Assembly: GCF_024349685.1 (NCBI RefSeq)
Contig: NZ_AP025944.1
Coordinates: 5,597,001-5,661,000, forward strand
Length of the DNA stretch: 64,000 nt
Reading direction: 5' to 3'
From: Pseudomonas sp. LRP2-20
GTDB lineage: Bacteria > Pseudomonadota > Gammaproteobacteria > Pseudomonadales > Pseudomonadaceae
Part shown: one piece after another, positions 26,470 through 35,500 of the stretch
How positions within the stretch are numbered: position 1 is the first letter of the stretch
Layout of the letters: each line of letters begins with the position of its first letter
The notes under the pieces: generated by a model
Seen by the model: the letters and a program-made list of their open reading frames with translations, nothing else
Database searches by the model: none
What the model was told of the DNA's origin: nothing
Position numbers and translations under genes: made by a program

Positions 26470-28905
26470 ATGTCCCGTGCCGTTGATCGTATCCTGCGTC
26501 CCAGCCTGATGACCCTGGCCATCGCCATGGCTATGCCCTTGTCCAGCACCGCCCTGTTCGCTGCCGAACAGTCCGCACCGCGCGCCTACAACCTGCCCGC
26601 CGCGCCTCTGGCCACCACCCTGAACCAGATCGCCAGCCAGTCGGGCATCGCCCTGGCCATCGATCCGGCGCTGGTCAGCGGCCGTACCTCGGCCCCGGTC
26701 AATGGCCAGTACAACGGCCTCGGCGCCCTGCAGGCGGCCTTGCTGGGCACCGGGTTGCAACTGCAACAGAGCAGCGTCGGCAGCTATAGCCTGGTCGCCG
26801 TGCCGGATGGCGCCCTGGCACTGCCGGAAACCACCGTGAACGCCGCCAGCGCTGCCGAAAGCGCCTGGGGCCCGGTCGATGGCTACCTGGCCAAACGCAC
26901 CGCTGCCGGCACCAAGACCGACACCGCGCTGGTCGAAGTCCCGCGCTCGATCTCCGTGGCCACCCGCCAGCAGATGAGCGACCGTGGCGTGCACAGCCTC
27001 GACGACGCCGTGAAATATATGCCGGGCATCGTCTCCGCCAGTTTCGGCAGCGACACCCGCTACGACTGGATGCGCGTACGCGGTTTCGAGCCGACCCAGT
27101 TCCTCGACGGCCTGCCGCTGCCCCGTGGCGTGTATGCCAACCCCAAAGCCGAAACCTGGAACCTCGACCGCCTGGCCCTGCTGCGTGGCCCGGCTTCCTC
27201 AGTCTATGGCCAGACGCCGCCCGGCGGTTTGCTGGACATGGTCAGCCGCCGCCCTCAGGCCGAAAGCGCTAACGAGATCGAAGTGCAGTACGGCAGCGAC
27301 AACCACCGCCAGATCAACTTCGCCAGCACCGGCAAGATCGATGACGATGGCCGGTTCCTGTACGGCGTGAGTGGTGTGATTCGTGACAGCGGGACGCAGA
27401 TCGACCATGTCGACAACAAGCGCTACAACATCGCCCCGAGCCTTACCTGGAACATCGACGAAGATACCTCGCTGACCCTGCTGACCCAGTTCACTCGCGA
27501 CGATACCGGCATCACCAGCCAGTTCCGGCCGATTCAGGGCACCAAGCTCGACTCGCCGTTAGGCAAAGTCTCCCATCACAAGAACCTGGGCGATCCGAAC
27601 TACGAGTTCTACGACCGTACTTACTACGCGCTGGGCTATGCCTTCGAGCACCGCATCAATGATGTTTGGCAGTTCCGTCAGAACCTGCGCTACACCAAGT
27701 CGGACCTGGCCTTCCAGGCAGTCACCGTCAACAGCTACATCCCTGGCCTGCCAGGCTACGAGCTGGATGCCGACGGTAACATCGGGCGTGGCACCACCAA
27801 CGTCGATGAAGACATCAGCCAGTTCGCGGTAGACAACAACTTCCAGGGTGACTTCAACACCGGCGCCATCAGCCACACCCTGCTGCTCGGCCTTGATCAC
27901 CAGCGCAGCAACACCAACTACCTGGCGATCTTCGGAACCGCGCCGAGCATCAACGTCAACAACCCGGTGTATGGCTTGCCGATCACTCGCCCAGATCGTT
28001 CCACTGCCTTCTACGACTACGACCAGAAAACCCGTCAGACCGGCGTCTACATTCAAGACCAGATGGCCCTCGGCAACTGGCGCCTGACCCTGGGTGGCCG
28101 CGAAGACTGGGTGCACACCGGCACCAAGTTCTTCAACCAGGGCGATGCCACCAATACCGAAAGAGATAAGAAGTTCAGCGGCAACGCGGCCATCAGCTAT
28201 GTATTCGACTCCGGCTTCGTTCCTTACTTGTCGTATGCCGAGTCGTTCCAACCGTCCAGCAATGCTGCCGTGTCTGCAACGGAGTCGTTCAAGCCGACCG
28301 AAGGCAAGCAGTGGGAGTTGGGCGTCAAGTACCAGCCACCGGGCTCCAACACCCTGCTGTCGGCAGCCGTGTATGACCTGACGCAGAAAAACGTTTCGGT
28401 CACCAACAACGTGGGCGGTGTGACCGTCACCAGCCAGACCGGCGAAGTGAAAGTCCATGGCCTTGAGCTGGAAGCAGTCTCCGACGTCACCGACAACCTC
28501 AAGCTGACCGCCGCCTATACCTTGGCCAAATCGGAAGTGCAGGACGGCCTGTACAAGGGCAACCGGCTGCAGCTGATGCCCAACCAGCAAGCCTCGCTGT
28601 GGGCCGACTACACCTGGCACAGCGGTGTGCTCGACGGCTTCGGCATCGGCGGTGGCGCGCGCTATACCGGCAACACTTACGGCGACCAGGCCAACACCTA
28701 CCTGGGCAAGGCCAACGCCTACACCGTATTCGATGCCTCGGTGCACTACGACCTCGGTCGCCTGAGCACCAGCCTCAAGGGCGCGTCGGTGGCGGTCAAT
28801 GCCACCAACCTGTTCAACAAGGACTACATCTCCACCTGCGACAGTTACTACTGCTACTACGGCGACGAGCGCAGCGTCGTTGCCAGCGCTTCCTACAAGT
28901 TCTGA
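26470..28905 (+). CDS. TonB-dependent siderophore receptor with STN signalling domain
   Basis: An 811-residue outer-membrane receptor. The signal peptide runs to about residue 31 (SSTALFA-AEQ). The STN domain at about 40-110 (YNLPAAPLATTLNQIASQSG) contacts FecR. The plug starts near 145 (VEVPRSISVATRQQM, LDDAVKYMPGI, RGFEP, LLRGPASSVYGQ) and the beta-barrel ends in VVASASYKF with the terminal Phe expected for BAM. A CDSYYCYYGDERSV segment before the last strand is typical of ferrichrome/FhuA-like receptors. It imports a ferric siderophore, probably hydroxamate; the ligand cannot be fixed from sequence. Together with the sigma and FecR genes it forms a complete cell-surface signalling unit. 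Confidence 0.95.
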   Translation: MSRAVDRILRPSLMTLAIAMAMPLSSTALFAAEQSAPRAYNLPAAPLATTLNQIASQSGIALAIDPALVSGRTSAPVNGQYNGLGALQAALLGTGLQLQQSSVGSYSLVAVPDGALALPETTVNAASAAESAWGPVDGYLAKRTAAGTKTDTALVEVPRSISVATRQQMSDRGVHSLDDAVKYMPGIVSASFGSDTRYDWMRVRGFEPTQFLDGLPLPRGVYANPKAETWNLDRLALLRGPASSVYGQTPPGGLLDMVSRRPQAESANEIEVQYGSDNHRQINFASTGKIDDDGRFLYGVSGVIRDSGTQIDHVDNKRYNIAPSLTWNIDEDTSLTLLTQFTRDDTGITSQFRPIQGTKLDSPLGKVSHHKNLGDPNYEFYDRTYYALGYAFEHRINDVWQFRQNLRYTKSDLAFQAVTVNSYIPGLPGYELDADGNIGRGTTNVDEDISQFAVDNNFQGDFNTGAISHTLLLGLDHQRSNTNYLAIFGTAPSINVNNPVYGLPITRPDRSTAFYDYDQKTRQTGVYIQDQMALGNWRLTLGGREDWVHTGTKFFNQGDATNTERDKKFSGNAAISYVFDSGFVPYLSYAESFQPSSNAAVSATESFKPTEGKQWELGVKYQPPGSNTLLSAAVYDLTQKNVSVTNNVGGVTVTSQTGEVKVHGLELEAVSDVTDNLKLTAAYTLAKSEVQDGLYKGNRLQLMPNQQASLWADYTWHSGVLDGFGIGGGARYTGNTYGDQANTYLGKANAYTVFDASVHYDLGRLSTSLKGASVAVNATNLFNKDYISTCDSYYCYYGDERSVVASASYKF

Positions 28906-28961
28906 GTGAGCGGGGGCCGCGTCGCGGCCCCACGGTCCAACAGACAAAAATCGGTACCGTG

Positions 28962-30074
28962 ATGAAAAGCCCAACCATCCGCCGCTGGTCGGTGATCCAC
29001 ACCTGGAGCAGCCTGGTCTGCACGGTGTTCATGCTGTTGCTGGCGCTGACCGGCCTGCCGCTGATCTTCCACCACGAACTCGAATACCTGCTCGGCGATG
29101 CCCCGCAACTGCGCGAGATGCCCGCCGGCACCCCGCAACTGGACCTGCAGCAGCTGGTCATCAAGGCCGAGCAACACCGCCCCGGCGAGGTCGTGCAGTA
29201 CTTCGGCTTCGACGAGGACGAGCCCAACGGCGTGCTGGCAATCACCGCCGCCACTGCCGGCACCGAGCCCAATTCGTCACACACCTTCATGCTCGACGCT
29301 CGCACCGGCGAAGCCGTGGCCATGCCTGCCGCCAACGGCGGCTTCATGATGCTCATGCTGCGCCTGCACGTGGACCTGTTCGCCGGCCTGCCCGGCAAGC
29401 TGCTGCTGGCGTTCATGGGGGTTCTGTTCATCGTCGCGATCGTCTCCGGTACCGTGCTCTACGCACCGTTCATGCGCCGCCTGGGCTTCGCCACCGTGCG
29501 CCACGACAAGTCCCGCCGCCTGCGCTGGCTCGACCTGCACAACCTGATTGGCGTGGTCACCCTGGCCTGGGCGCTGACGGTGGGTGTCACCGGGGTGATC
29601 AGTGCGCTCTCCGACCTGGTCATCGCCGCCTGGCGCAACGATAGCCTGGCGGCGATGGTCGCCCCCTATCGCGACGCCCCGCCTCTCACCGAACGCGCCA
29701 GCGCCACCCACCTGCTGACGATCGCCGAACGCGCAGTGCCCGGCATGCGCCCGGACTTCATTGCCTTCCCTGGCACGCGCTTCTCCAGTGAGCACCACTA
29801 TGCCGTGTTCATGAAGGGCGCCACGCACCTGACTTCGCACCTGTTGACCCCCGTGCTGGTCGATGCCCGCACACTGGAGGTGACTGCCGTGGGCGAACGC
29901 CCCTGGTACATGGACGCCATGGGCCTGTCGCAACCGCTGCACTTCGGTGACTATGGCGGCCGGCCGATGCAGATCCTCTGGGCAGCACTCGATGTGCTGA
30001 CCCTCATCGTGCTCGGCAGCGGCCTTTACCTGTGGTGGGGCAAGCAGCGCAAGCACCGGGAGGCACGCCCATGA
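28962..30074 (+). CDS. PepSY-domain inner-membrane protein (PiuB-like)
   Basis: A 370-residue protein with PepSY-associated transmembrane helices: an N-terminal helix after SVIHTWSSLVCTVFMLLLALTG, a large periplasmic region with a PepSY module (LVIKAEQHRPGEVVQYFG), central helices around LLLAFMGVLFIVAIVSG and LHNLIGVVTLAWALTVG, and a final helix near the C-terminus. Relatives near siderophore receptors act as ferric-siderophore reductases or uptake accessories; His residues beside the helices could bind heme. The start at ATG 28962 is chosen (GTG one codon earlier is possible). It overlaps the next small gene by four bases. Confidence 0.9.
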   Translation: MKSPTIRRWSVIHTWSSLVCTVFMLLLALTGLPLIFHHELEYLLGDAPQLREMPAGTPQLDLQQLVIKAEQHRPGEVVQYFGFDEDEPNGVLAITAATAGTEPNSSHTFMLDARTGEAVAMPAANGGFMMLMLRLHVDLFAGLPGKLLLAFMGVLFIVAIVSGTVLYAPFMRRLGFATVRHDKSRRLRWLDLHNLIGVVTLAWALTVGVTGVISALSDLVIAAWRNDSLAAMVAPYRDAPPLTERASATHLLTIAERAVPGMRPDFIAFPGTRFSSEHHYAVFMKGATHLTSHLLTPVLVDARTLEVTAVGERPWYMDAMGLSQPLHFGDYGGRPMQILWAALDVLTLIVLGSGLYLWWGKQRKHREARP

Positions 30075-30247
30075 CCCACAAGTCGCAAGCCACCGCGCGG
30101 GTCTTTGCCTGGCCGCTGCTGATCGCCGTGCTCGGCGCGCTGGGGCTGTTCGCCGCGTTGCTCGGCGATGGCGGGTGGGACGCGCTTTCCTGGCTGGGCC
30201 TGGGTATCCCGGCCTGGCTGTCGATACGCGGTCTTTGCCAACGCTGA
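30071..30247 (+). CDS. 58-residue membrane protein coupled to the PepSY gene
   Basis: Starts at ATG 30071 inside the ATGA overlap with the PepSY gene, so it is likely translated with it. The sequence (MTHKSQATARVFAWPLL, IAVLGALGLFAALLGDGG, WLGLGIPAWLSIRGL) gives one clear transmembrane helix and a second weaker one. Small proteins of this kind follow PepSY genes in other Pseudomonas iron clusters. Function unknown, probably an accessory of the PepSY protein. Confidence 0.8.
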   Translation: MTHKSQATARVFAWPLLIAVLGALGLFAALLGDGGWDALSWLGLGIPAWLSIRGLCQR

Positions 30248-30318
30248 GGTAACCGGCTAACACAGCCACAAGGGCTCGCACCCGCACCATCGTCCGCCTT
30301 CACACCCGGAGACGGACC

Positions 30319-33300
30319 ATGACCGCACAGACCCGCTTCCAGACCCTGGACAGCAGACTGGAAGCTCTTCTGCCCCCCATCGACGGCGTCGAACCTAGCC
30401 TGGATATCGTCGTCGAACAGCTTTGGCCGAACCTCTCGATCACTGCACGCACACTGTATTTCGGCACGCATCACCTGCTGCAGCTCGTGGGTTTCCACCT
30501 CTTCGACGGCGGCACGTTCCGCGTGCCCACCGGTAGCCAGCCGCGCCATGCCAGCTATCCGGTGCTCAATTTGCCCGTAGATTTCGCCAGCCATATCGAC
30601 CGCTTCTGCAAGACCATTCGCCAAGACCTGCATGCCCGCCTGGCCAGCTACTGGCTGGAGCGCGACAGCAAAGGACTGACCCGTCTGATTCGACTGGCCT
30701 CCCATTACCGGGACCAGCTGGATGCGGAGATTCGCCTGCGCAGCACCGACCAGACCCTGTCGCCAGGGCATGCACAGCTGCTCAGGACCTGCCTGATGCT
30801 GCCGCGGCCCTGGCAGCGCCGGCATCTGCCCGTCACATCACGGCCGCAAACCTATCGCCTGCTGCTTGCCAGCACCGCCCCCAACTGGCGCTGCCATGTG
30901 CCAGGTTTTCTGGTGCTCACCGAACAAGGGCCCGAAGGGCGACTGCTGGAACACGACGAGCCCGTCGGCCTGGCGCTACTGTGCAGTGTCGCCCATGGCA
31001 TAGAAGCCTTCGACAGCCTTGCCGCACTCCATGCAGAGGTCTGCGAGCGCCTGGAGGACCCGCTGCAAAGCGGGCATCTGCTGGCCATGATGGTCGAGCC
31101 TGGCAACCAGCAGCAGGCCCGTCAGGCCGAACGCCTGCGCTATGACTGGTACACCGAGGACCCTGCCGAGTTTCTGGCCTTCGCCATACGCGATGCGCAA
31201 ACCAGCCACCTGACTCATGCCTGGCAACAGGCCTGGGAACATGGACAACAGCGCAGTATCGAACAGCTGGATTCGGCCCTGGCCAAAGCCCTGGACATCA
31301 GGCAAACCGTTGGCAGCCGCGGCCCAATGGCCAATCGCTATGGGCTGCTACTCGAAAAACACCTGCCAAACTGGCTGCGCACAACCTCGCGCCAAGGCGT
31401 CACGCACATCATGCAGGCCATGCAGGAACAAGTGGTCGCCATTCAGGCGGCCAGTGCACCCGGCATTCTCACCTTGGAGCAGTTCCGCCAGCAGCACAGC
31501 TTGCTGAACTGGGTCAACGAGCGCCTGCGCGAATACTTGCAACGAGACCCTGGCCTGGATTACGACCCACGGGACATCTCCATCAGCGTCACGCTTGCCC
31601 GCCAGACAGGTCCAATCGTGAACCCGCTGCCAATCAGCGGTACCAGCGGCTACGTGCCGGTCGCCAGCAGGCCACAGGTCGGTGACACTATCGAAGTGAT
31701 CCGCCACACCTACAGGCTCGATGAGCTGGCCTTGCTGAACATTGCCTGGTTCGATGTGGATTACTGGCTGACTGCCCGCGTCTACCTTCACGGTGACCAA
31801 CCGCTACCTGCCCTGACACCGCAACGGGTCAAGGACATCGTACGGCGGCTGAATGCTGGCAGTGGCTATCAGGCCTACCTGCGCACCCAACTGCTGGATA
31901 CGCCTGAGGGCCGCTGGCGCCGAGCGGCGCATGGGCAGATCACCCGCACGCGCATGAATGCCGAAGCCGTCAAGGCGCGCTATGCCAGGCACTTCCTGCC
32001 TGACACGTTCGAGCAAGGGTATGGCTGGGCCAGCACGGTGATCAGCGCGCCCGACAGCAATAACCGCCCGCACTACAACGAGCAGCAAGTCATTGCGCAG
32101 CAGCTGCTGGTACAGGGGGATACGCTGCTGGGCGTGTTGCTGCTGGTTTCACCCGAAAATTCGAAACGCATCGTGCTGTACTGCCCGGATGTACCGGACC
32201 GCCGCTTCTGGCGCGAGTACCACGACACCAAAGCGCTGATCCTCGCTGCCCGCAATGACTCGAGCTTTCAGGACTACCTGACCGGGCGGCTGCCTCAGGC
32301 CAGCGGCAAGCTGCTCGGCGCACGCCTGAAAAAAGGCCGGATCGGCGCAATCGTCACGCGTCAGACCATCACCGGCAACCTGTTCGAGGCGCTGTACCGG
32401 GCAGAAGTCAAAAGCCTGATCGCGCAAACCGACACCGCAACCCGCAGCAATGAAGAACTGCTGGGTGAGTTCTCGGTCAACGTGCTCAGGCTGGTGCTGG
32501 ACCTCGTCACCTTCGTCCTGCCACAGCGGGCACTGCTCGCACTGGCGTTCGGCCGCATGGCGATCTCGATCTGGGATGGCTTCGAGGCGTTCGATCAGGA
32601 CGACCATGCCGGTGCCCTGCACCATGCCGTGGCCGCCCTCGGCCATGCCTCCGCCGGCCTCAACGAAATGGCGGGTTCCAGCCTCATGCGCCGCGCAATG
32701 CGCGGGCTGCCGAAGCCACCACCGGTACCGCTGCCGCAGCGCTACCAAGTGGTACCCGACGTCGGCAGGCTACGCTACCGGATTGACTCGGTACATGGCG
32801 AAGCAGTCTATGAACAGTTGTCGGTCAACCCGGGCCTGAGCCAGTACTTCGTGCGCGACAATCAGGGCCATTATTTCAATGTGAGCTTTGACGGCAGCCG
32901 CTGGCGCGCCACCGATCCGGACCAGCCTTATGCGTATCTGAAGCTGCCGATCACGCGCAGCCAGAACGGCAGCTGGATCGTCGATTCAGCTGTGCATTGG
33001 CATGAGGGGTTGCCCGATATTGCGCAGCTGCTTGGCCAATGCCGGCTGGAGCCGCGCCTGGATGGCGTTGCCGATGAGCACGAAAACCATCTGTTCAGCC
33101 ATGGCAGCACGTTGTACCTGCAGCTGCTGAGCCACCAGTTGCCGGTACGCCGCCACTTGCTGCCTGGGCACTACCACCTGGTCTTGCCCGCCGGGCTCAG
33201 CGGCACGGTACCCGCCTGGGCAGTGCTGCGCCGCGCACACGACGCATGGCAGATCCGCGTGCGCCAGCCCGGTCGCGGCAGCGACTGGCTGGCGCTGCCA

Positions 33301-33345
33301 GAGGATTACTCGCCGAGCCGCGGCAACAGCCTGTCCAAGCGCTGA
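30319..33345 (+). CDS. Large dermonecrotic-toxin-like (DUF6543-like) protein
   Basis: A 1008-residue protein with a GGAGACGG ribosome site and no signal peptide. The middle (about residues 410-620) fits the pattern of the Pseudomonas DUF6543/dermonecrotic-toxin-like family: DPRDISISVT, then a TYRLDELALLNIAW helix, the ALTPQRVKDIVRRLNAGSGY-type segment, a YLRTQLL element and an RTRMNAEAVKARYA helix. A long hydrophobic stretch follows (about 721-750, VLRLVLDLVTFVLPQRALLA), reminiscent of membrane-inserting toxins. The last 200 residues are beta-rich. It is shorter than many relatives and lacks their leucine-rich repeats. No immunity or secretion gene is adjacent. Family assignment is from pattern memory; activity is unknown. 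Confidence 0.75.
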   Translation: MTAQTRFQTLDSRLEALLPPIDGVEPSLDIVVEQLWPNLSITARTLYFGTHHLLQLVGFHLFDGGTFRVPTGSQPRHASYPVLNLPVDFASHIDRFCKTIRQDLHARLASYWLERDSKGLTRLIRLASHYRDQLDAEIRLRSTDQTLSPGHAQLLRTCLMLPRPWQRRHLPVTSRPQTYRLLLASTAPNWRCHVPGFLVLTEQGPEGRLLEHDEPVGLALLCSVAHGIEAFDSLAALHAEVCERLEDPLQSGHLLAMMVEPGNQQQARQAERLRYDWYTEDPAEFLAFAIRDAQTSHLTHAWQQAWEHGQQRSIEQLDSALAKALDIRQTVGSRGPMANRYGLLLEKHLPNWLRTTSRQGVTHIMQAMQEQVVAIQAASAPGILTLEQFRQQHSLLNWVNERLREYLQRDPGLDYDPRDISISVTLARQTGPIVNPLPISGTSGYVPVASRPQVGDTIEVIRHTYRLDELALLNIAWFDVDYWLTARVYLHGDQPLPALTPQRVKDIVRRLNAGSGYQAYLRTQLLDTPEGRWRRAAHGQITRTRMNAEAVKARYARHFLPDTFEQGYGWASTVISAPDSNNRPHYNEQQVIAQQLLVQGDTLLGVLLLVSPENSKRIVLYCPDVPDRRFWREYHDTKALILAARNDSSFQDYLTGRLPQASGKLLGARLKKGRIGAIVTRQTITGNLFEALYRAEVKSLIAQTDTATRSNEELLGEFSVNVLRLVLDLVTFVLPQRALLALAFGRMAISIWDGFEAFDQDDHAGALHHAVAALGHASAGLNEMAGSSLMRRAMRGLPKPPPVPLPQRYQVVPDVGRLRYRIDSVHGEAVYEQLSVNPGLSQYFVRDNQGHYFNVSFDGSRWRATDPDQPYAYLKLPITRSQNGSWIVDSAVHWHEGLPDIAQLLGQCRLEPRLDGVADEHENHLFSHGSTLYLQLLSHQLPVRRHLLPGHYHLVLPAGLSGTVPAWAVLRRAHDAWQIRVRQPGRGSDWLALPEDYSPSRGNSLSKR

Positions 33346-34748
33346 TGCAGGGCGCTGCCACTCGGCCAGTTGCGCAGCAACCGCGCCCGGTCACGCGCGT
33401 AGGCCGGCGCGAAGCTGAGCTGGGTGGCGTGCTGGCACATGGCATCGAGGTCGATCAGCGACCACTGGCCGTTGTGCCAGAACAGGTTGTGCCCCTTGAA
33501 GTCGCCATGGCTGATGCGCTCGCGAATCAATTGCTGCATCACGTGGACCAGGGCATCGACCTGTTCTTCCGGTGCGTCGCCGTTCTCCACGTAGGGCGCG
33601 AAGCAGGCGGTCAGGTCCGGGCCATCGACAAACTCGGTGACCAGGTAGGCACGGCTGCGCAAGCCCATCACTCGCTGTTCCAGCACCGCCAACGGGCGTG
33701 GCGTGGCGATGTCGAGAAACTCCAGGCGCAGCCCTTCGATCCAGGAGTGCCAGGCCCGGCTCGGGCGCCAGAAGCGCTTGAACCAGTGCGCAGTGTTCTT
33801 GATGTTGTAGCGCTTGAGCACGAGTTGGCGACCGTTCACCTCGATGCGCGCCACGCTGGCCGCGCCACCGGTCTTGTACAGGTGGCCCTTGTCGATCAGC
33901 GTATCGGCTTGCTCCAGGACCGGCAGCATGGCGCCCACCTCACTGCGGCGAATCGCGCGCAGGCCTGACAGGCTGCGCTCGACGCTGAACAGGCTGCACT
34001 CGCGACCGGCCTTTTCCAGGTAGTCCTTCTGCCGCCAGCTGCGCACCTTGTCCACCTGCTTCTGCAGCGCTTCCATCGGCAGCGCATGCTCGGCGTTGGC
34101 CAGCAGGTAGTGCACCAGCAGCTCTTCGATGAACGGCTCCAGGCGCTTGGGCAACTGGGCGAAGAACACCCCGAGGTTTTCCAGCACACGTGGCCGCGAC
34201 AACTGCTGGCCGGGCGTCTCGGCCTTGATGCCGGCACCGTCGATCAGGTACAGCTTGCCGCCATGGCGCAGCAGGTTGTCCAGGTGCAGGTCTTCCTGCC
34301 ACAGGCCATGCGCATGCATCTGTGCCACGGCGGTGAGTGCTTCACCCAGTACCAGGTGCTGCTCGTCAGCCAGCACCGGCAGGCTTTCTACCGAAGCCCA
34401 GGCATCGGCCAGGCTTTCGGCGCCATCGAGGAATTCGAACAGCAGCCAGCCGCCCTCGCCTTCCTTGAGGCCGTCGGCGAGCAGTTGTGGCGTGGTCAGG
34501 CCTTCTTTGGCCAGCAGCTTCACGCCATCCAGTTCGCGCTGGAAATGCCGTGCCGCGCTGGCGCCGACGAGCAGCTTGGCCAGCACCGGGGTGCCGCGCC
34601 AGATGCCGGCGCCGACATAACGCTGGCCGGGCAGCACCCGCAACAGGCTGAGCAGTTGCAGGTCAGCCGTGCCGGCGGCGTCGGCCAAGGTAATGCTCAA
34701 TGGCAGAGACGGGCTGCGCCCGGCGTCTTTGAGTTCGGACAAACGCAT
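33306..34748 (-). CDS. LPS-core-cluster protein with two kinase-like domains
   Basis: A 480-residue protein that looks like two kinase folds in tandem. Domain 1 has WQEDLHLDNLL and LYLIDGAGI (about residues 145-175). Domain 2 has the lysine strand LVLKRYNIKN, the catalytic loop ISHGDFKGHNLFWHNG and LIDLDAM near the end. It corresponds to the PA5006-type gene at the end of the P. aeruginosa LPS core operon and probably acts on inner-core sugars or on a partner kinase in the cytosol. The start overlaps the previous stop (TGATG). Its last 40 bases overlap, tail to tail, the end of the large toxin-like gene. Confidence 0.85.
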   Translation of the reverse strand: MRLSELKDAGRSPSLPLSITLADAAGTADLQLLSLLRVLPGQRYVGAGIWRGTPVLAKLLVGASAARHFQRELDGVKLLAKEGLTTPQLLADGLKEGEGGWLLFEFLDGAESLADAWASVESLPVLADEQHLVLGEALTAVAQMHAHGLWQEDLHLDNLLRHGGKLYLIDGAGIKAETPGQQLSRPRVLENLGVFFAQLPKRLEPFIEELLVHYLLANAEHALPMEALQKQVDKVRSWRQKDYLEKAGRECSLFSVERSLSGLRAIRRSEVGAMLPVLEQADTLIDKGHLYKTGGAASVARIEVNGRQLVLKRYNIKNTAHWFKRFWRPSRAWHSWIEGLRLEFLDIATPRPLAVLEQRVMGLRSRAYLVTEFVDGPDLTACFAPYVENGDAPEEQVDALVHVMQQLIRERISHGDFKGHNLFWHNGQWSLIDLDAMCQHATQLSFAPAYARDRARLLRNWPSGSALHQRLDRLLPRLGE

Positions 34749-35500
34749 CAGCGGGCCTCTTTTTCACGACGGCGTTGCGTCAGGCGTTGCAGCCAGGTAT
34801 CGACCAGGGCGCTGTTGGCAGGCTGCTGCAGGTAGGCGGCCAGCAGCTGGCGCACCTGCGCCTCGCTCCAGGCACGGGCACGGCGCAGCAGCGGCTCCAG
34901 ATCGCGCAGGCGGTCACGCATGCCAAACAGCAGCGGCCGGGTCTTTTCCAGGTCGATCAGCTGCGCTTCCCAGCCTTCGCGGCGTTGGCGCAGGAAGATG
35001 TGTTTGGGATAGAAGCAGCCGTGCACCTGGCCGGCAGCGTGCAGGGTGCGCGCCAGCTGGCCGCACGCCTTGAGGATGCCCGCCCGGGCGTCATCGGCGA
35101 GCTGCGGCCACTGGGCCAGCAGACCCTCCAGGTCGCTCCATTCGTCCAGCGCACGGGTCATCAGGATCGCCCGGTGCTGGCCGTTCTGCTTGCGCTCGCC
35201 GTAGAACACGGCCTGCAAGGCCGGGATGCGCAGCTTCTGGTAGCGGCTGATATTGCGAAATTCGCGGGCGAAGGTCGGTTCGCCAAACGGCCGGTGCAAG
35301 GTGCGGGTCAGGTAATCGCTCTGGCGCTTGAGGTAATAGCCCTTGCCTTCAAGTTCCAGGCGGTAAACGCTACTCCAGCCGCCGCGGCCAGTGTTGGGTT
35401 CGTCCACGGCGTCGAGCTGCAGCGCCCACAGCGCCTCGAAGTCGTTCAGGCCATGGCGTTTGAGCAGCGCGACGTCCGCGCTGGCCAGGTAATCGGTCAT
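34748..35500 (-). CDS. LPS core kinase-like protein, probable pseudokinase (PA5007-like)
   Basis: A 250-residue protein of the WaaP/InaA kinase-like family. The lysine strand is GYYLKRQSDYLTR, but where WaaP has HRDCYICHFL this protein reads HGCFYPKHIF, replacing the catalytic-loop Asp by Cys, and the metal motif reads LIDLEKTRP. The start is the ATG at 35500, inside an ATGA overlap with the upstream gene; an apparent 57-codon upstream extension belongs to that gene in another frame. It probably assists phosphorylation of the LPS core rather than catalysing it by the usual mechanism. Confidence 0.85.
   Translation of the reverse strand: MTDYLASADVALLKRHGLNDFEALWALQLDAVDEPNTGRGGWSSVYRLELEGKGYYLKRQSDYLTRTLHRPFGEPTFAREFRNISRYQKLRIPALQAVFYGERKQNGQHRAILMTRALDEWSDLEGLLAQWPQLADDARAGILKACGQLARTLHAAGQVHGCFYPKHIFLRQRREGWEAQLIDLEKTRPLLFGMRDRLRDLEPLLRRARAWSEAQVRQLLAAYLQQPANSALVDTWLQRLTQRRREKEAR

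Noticed and set aside
28599..28961. 121-codon N-terminal extension of the PepSY protein
   Set aside because: It overlaps the end of the TonB receptor gene in another frame; the PepSY protein begins naturally at MKSPTIRRWSVIHTW.
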